This document shows, piece after piece, positions 12,383-12,528 of a stretch of DNA of 12,528 bases (positions within the stretch are counted from its first letter, which is position 1; the number at the start of each line of letters is the position of its first letter). The stretch is from positions 1 to 12,528 of the forward strand of contig JBLHHI010000099.1 of assembly GCA_047614125.1 (NCBI GenBank). Reading direction: 5' to 3'. Below the pieces are notes generated by a model. The model did not search any database, was not told where the DNA came from, and saw only the letters and a list, made by a program, of their open reading frames with translations. This stretch comes from JBLHHI01 sp047614125 (lineage in GTDB: Bacteria; Bacteroidota; Bacteroidia; NS11-12g; UBA9320). Made by a program: the position numbers and the translations under genes.

Positions 12383-12528
12383 GTGGAAATGAGAAATTTG
12401 CTTTTTAATAAAGCCGCATAGTCTTCATTATCAGTTCTTGGTTTACCCCGGTAAACCTACAAACATGACGCTTGGGACTGTACACCATTTTGTGTTTGAA
12501 GTAACTCATTAAAAAATTGACAGATTAG
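12383..12528. other. Window end without a recognised gene
   Basis: I see no recognised gene here. A perfect 8-bp hairpin, GGTTTACC-CC-GGTAAACC, lies at 12440-12457 and loosely recalls the inner stem of unit B. A 34-codon minus-strand frame starting MSYFKHKMVYSPKR is open here but resembles nothing I know; it may be part of a gene remnant. Confidence 0.3.

Overview
The window looks like a chromosomal piece of a member of the Bacteroidota, probably Flavobacteriia-like. Base composition is moderately AT-rich. Several genes have -7 boxes of the Bacteroidota form TAnnTTTG, and start codons follow A-rich leaders rather than strong Shine-Dalgarno sites. The gene content also fits: a DoxX/MauE protein of the BT_3928 type, DUF1599, an eIF1/SUI1-like protein, and a receiver domain fused to a Crp-type regulator. 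No rRNA, tRNA or CRISPR array was seen.

Left part (1-3222): two structured repeats, a leader with possible RNA folding, then a two-component pair. The sensor kinase (431-2020) has a first PAS domain that closely resembles the FixL haem PAS, with the proximal His and the distal Arg 20 residues apart as in FixL. The partner (2146-3165) is a receiver domain fused directly to a Crp/Fnr-type DNA-binding module, so it could do the jobs of FixJ and FixK in one protein. A TGA-N6-TCA palindrome lies 44 bases after its stop codon.

Middle part (3223-5100): a repeat-rich accessory stretch. It holds a 264-bp head-to-head repeat pair with 16-nt perfect terminal inverted repeats, a third imperfect palindrome, a 61-residue zinc-ribbon-like protein, a 163-residue exported protein of unknown function, and the broken 3' part of a tyrosine recombinase gene. 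The recombinase reading frame ends at a solo copy of the repeat tail.

Right part (5100-12200): housekeeping genes. On the minus strand are pckA, a SUI1/eIF1-like gene and folP. Divergent from folP is a tight plus-strand cluster: DUF1599 protein, DoxX/MauE protein with a thioredoxin-like end, an oligopeptide-type ABC permease and shikimate kinase. An HU gene follows with its own promoter, leader hairpin and strong terminator. folP and the cluster share a nearly symmetric face-to-face promoter.

The most unusual signal is the repeat family. Unit A (122 bp) occurs at both window ends in inverted orientation (120 of 122 identical) and as a diverged copy in the middle. The diverged copy keeps the same nested hairpin through six compensatory base-pair changes. 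Unit B has an unrelated hairpin head but carries the same roughly 34-nt tail as A. Units occur in tandem, head to head, alone, or as a tail only. This suggests a modular, structure-conserved repeat family that is mobile, or encodes RNA, or serves as a recombination site.
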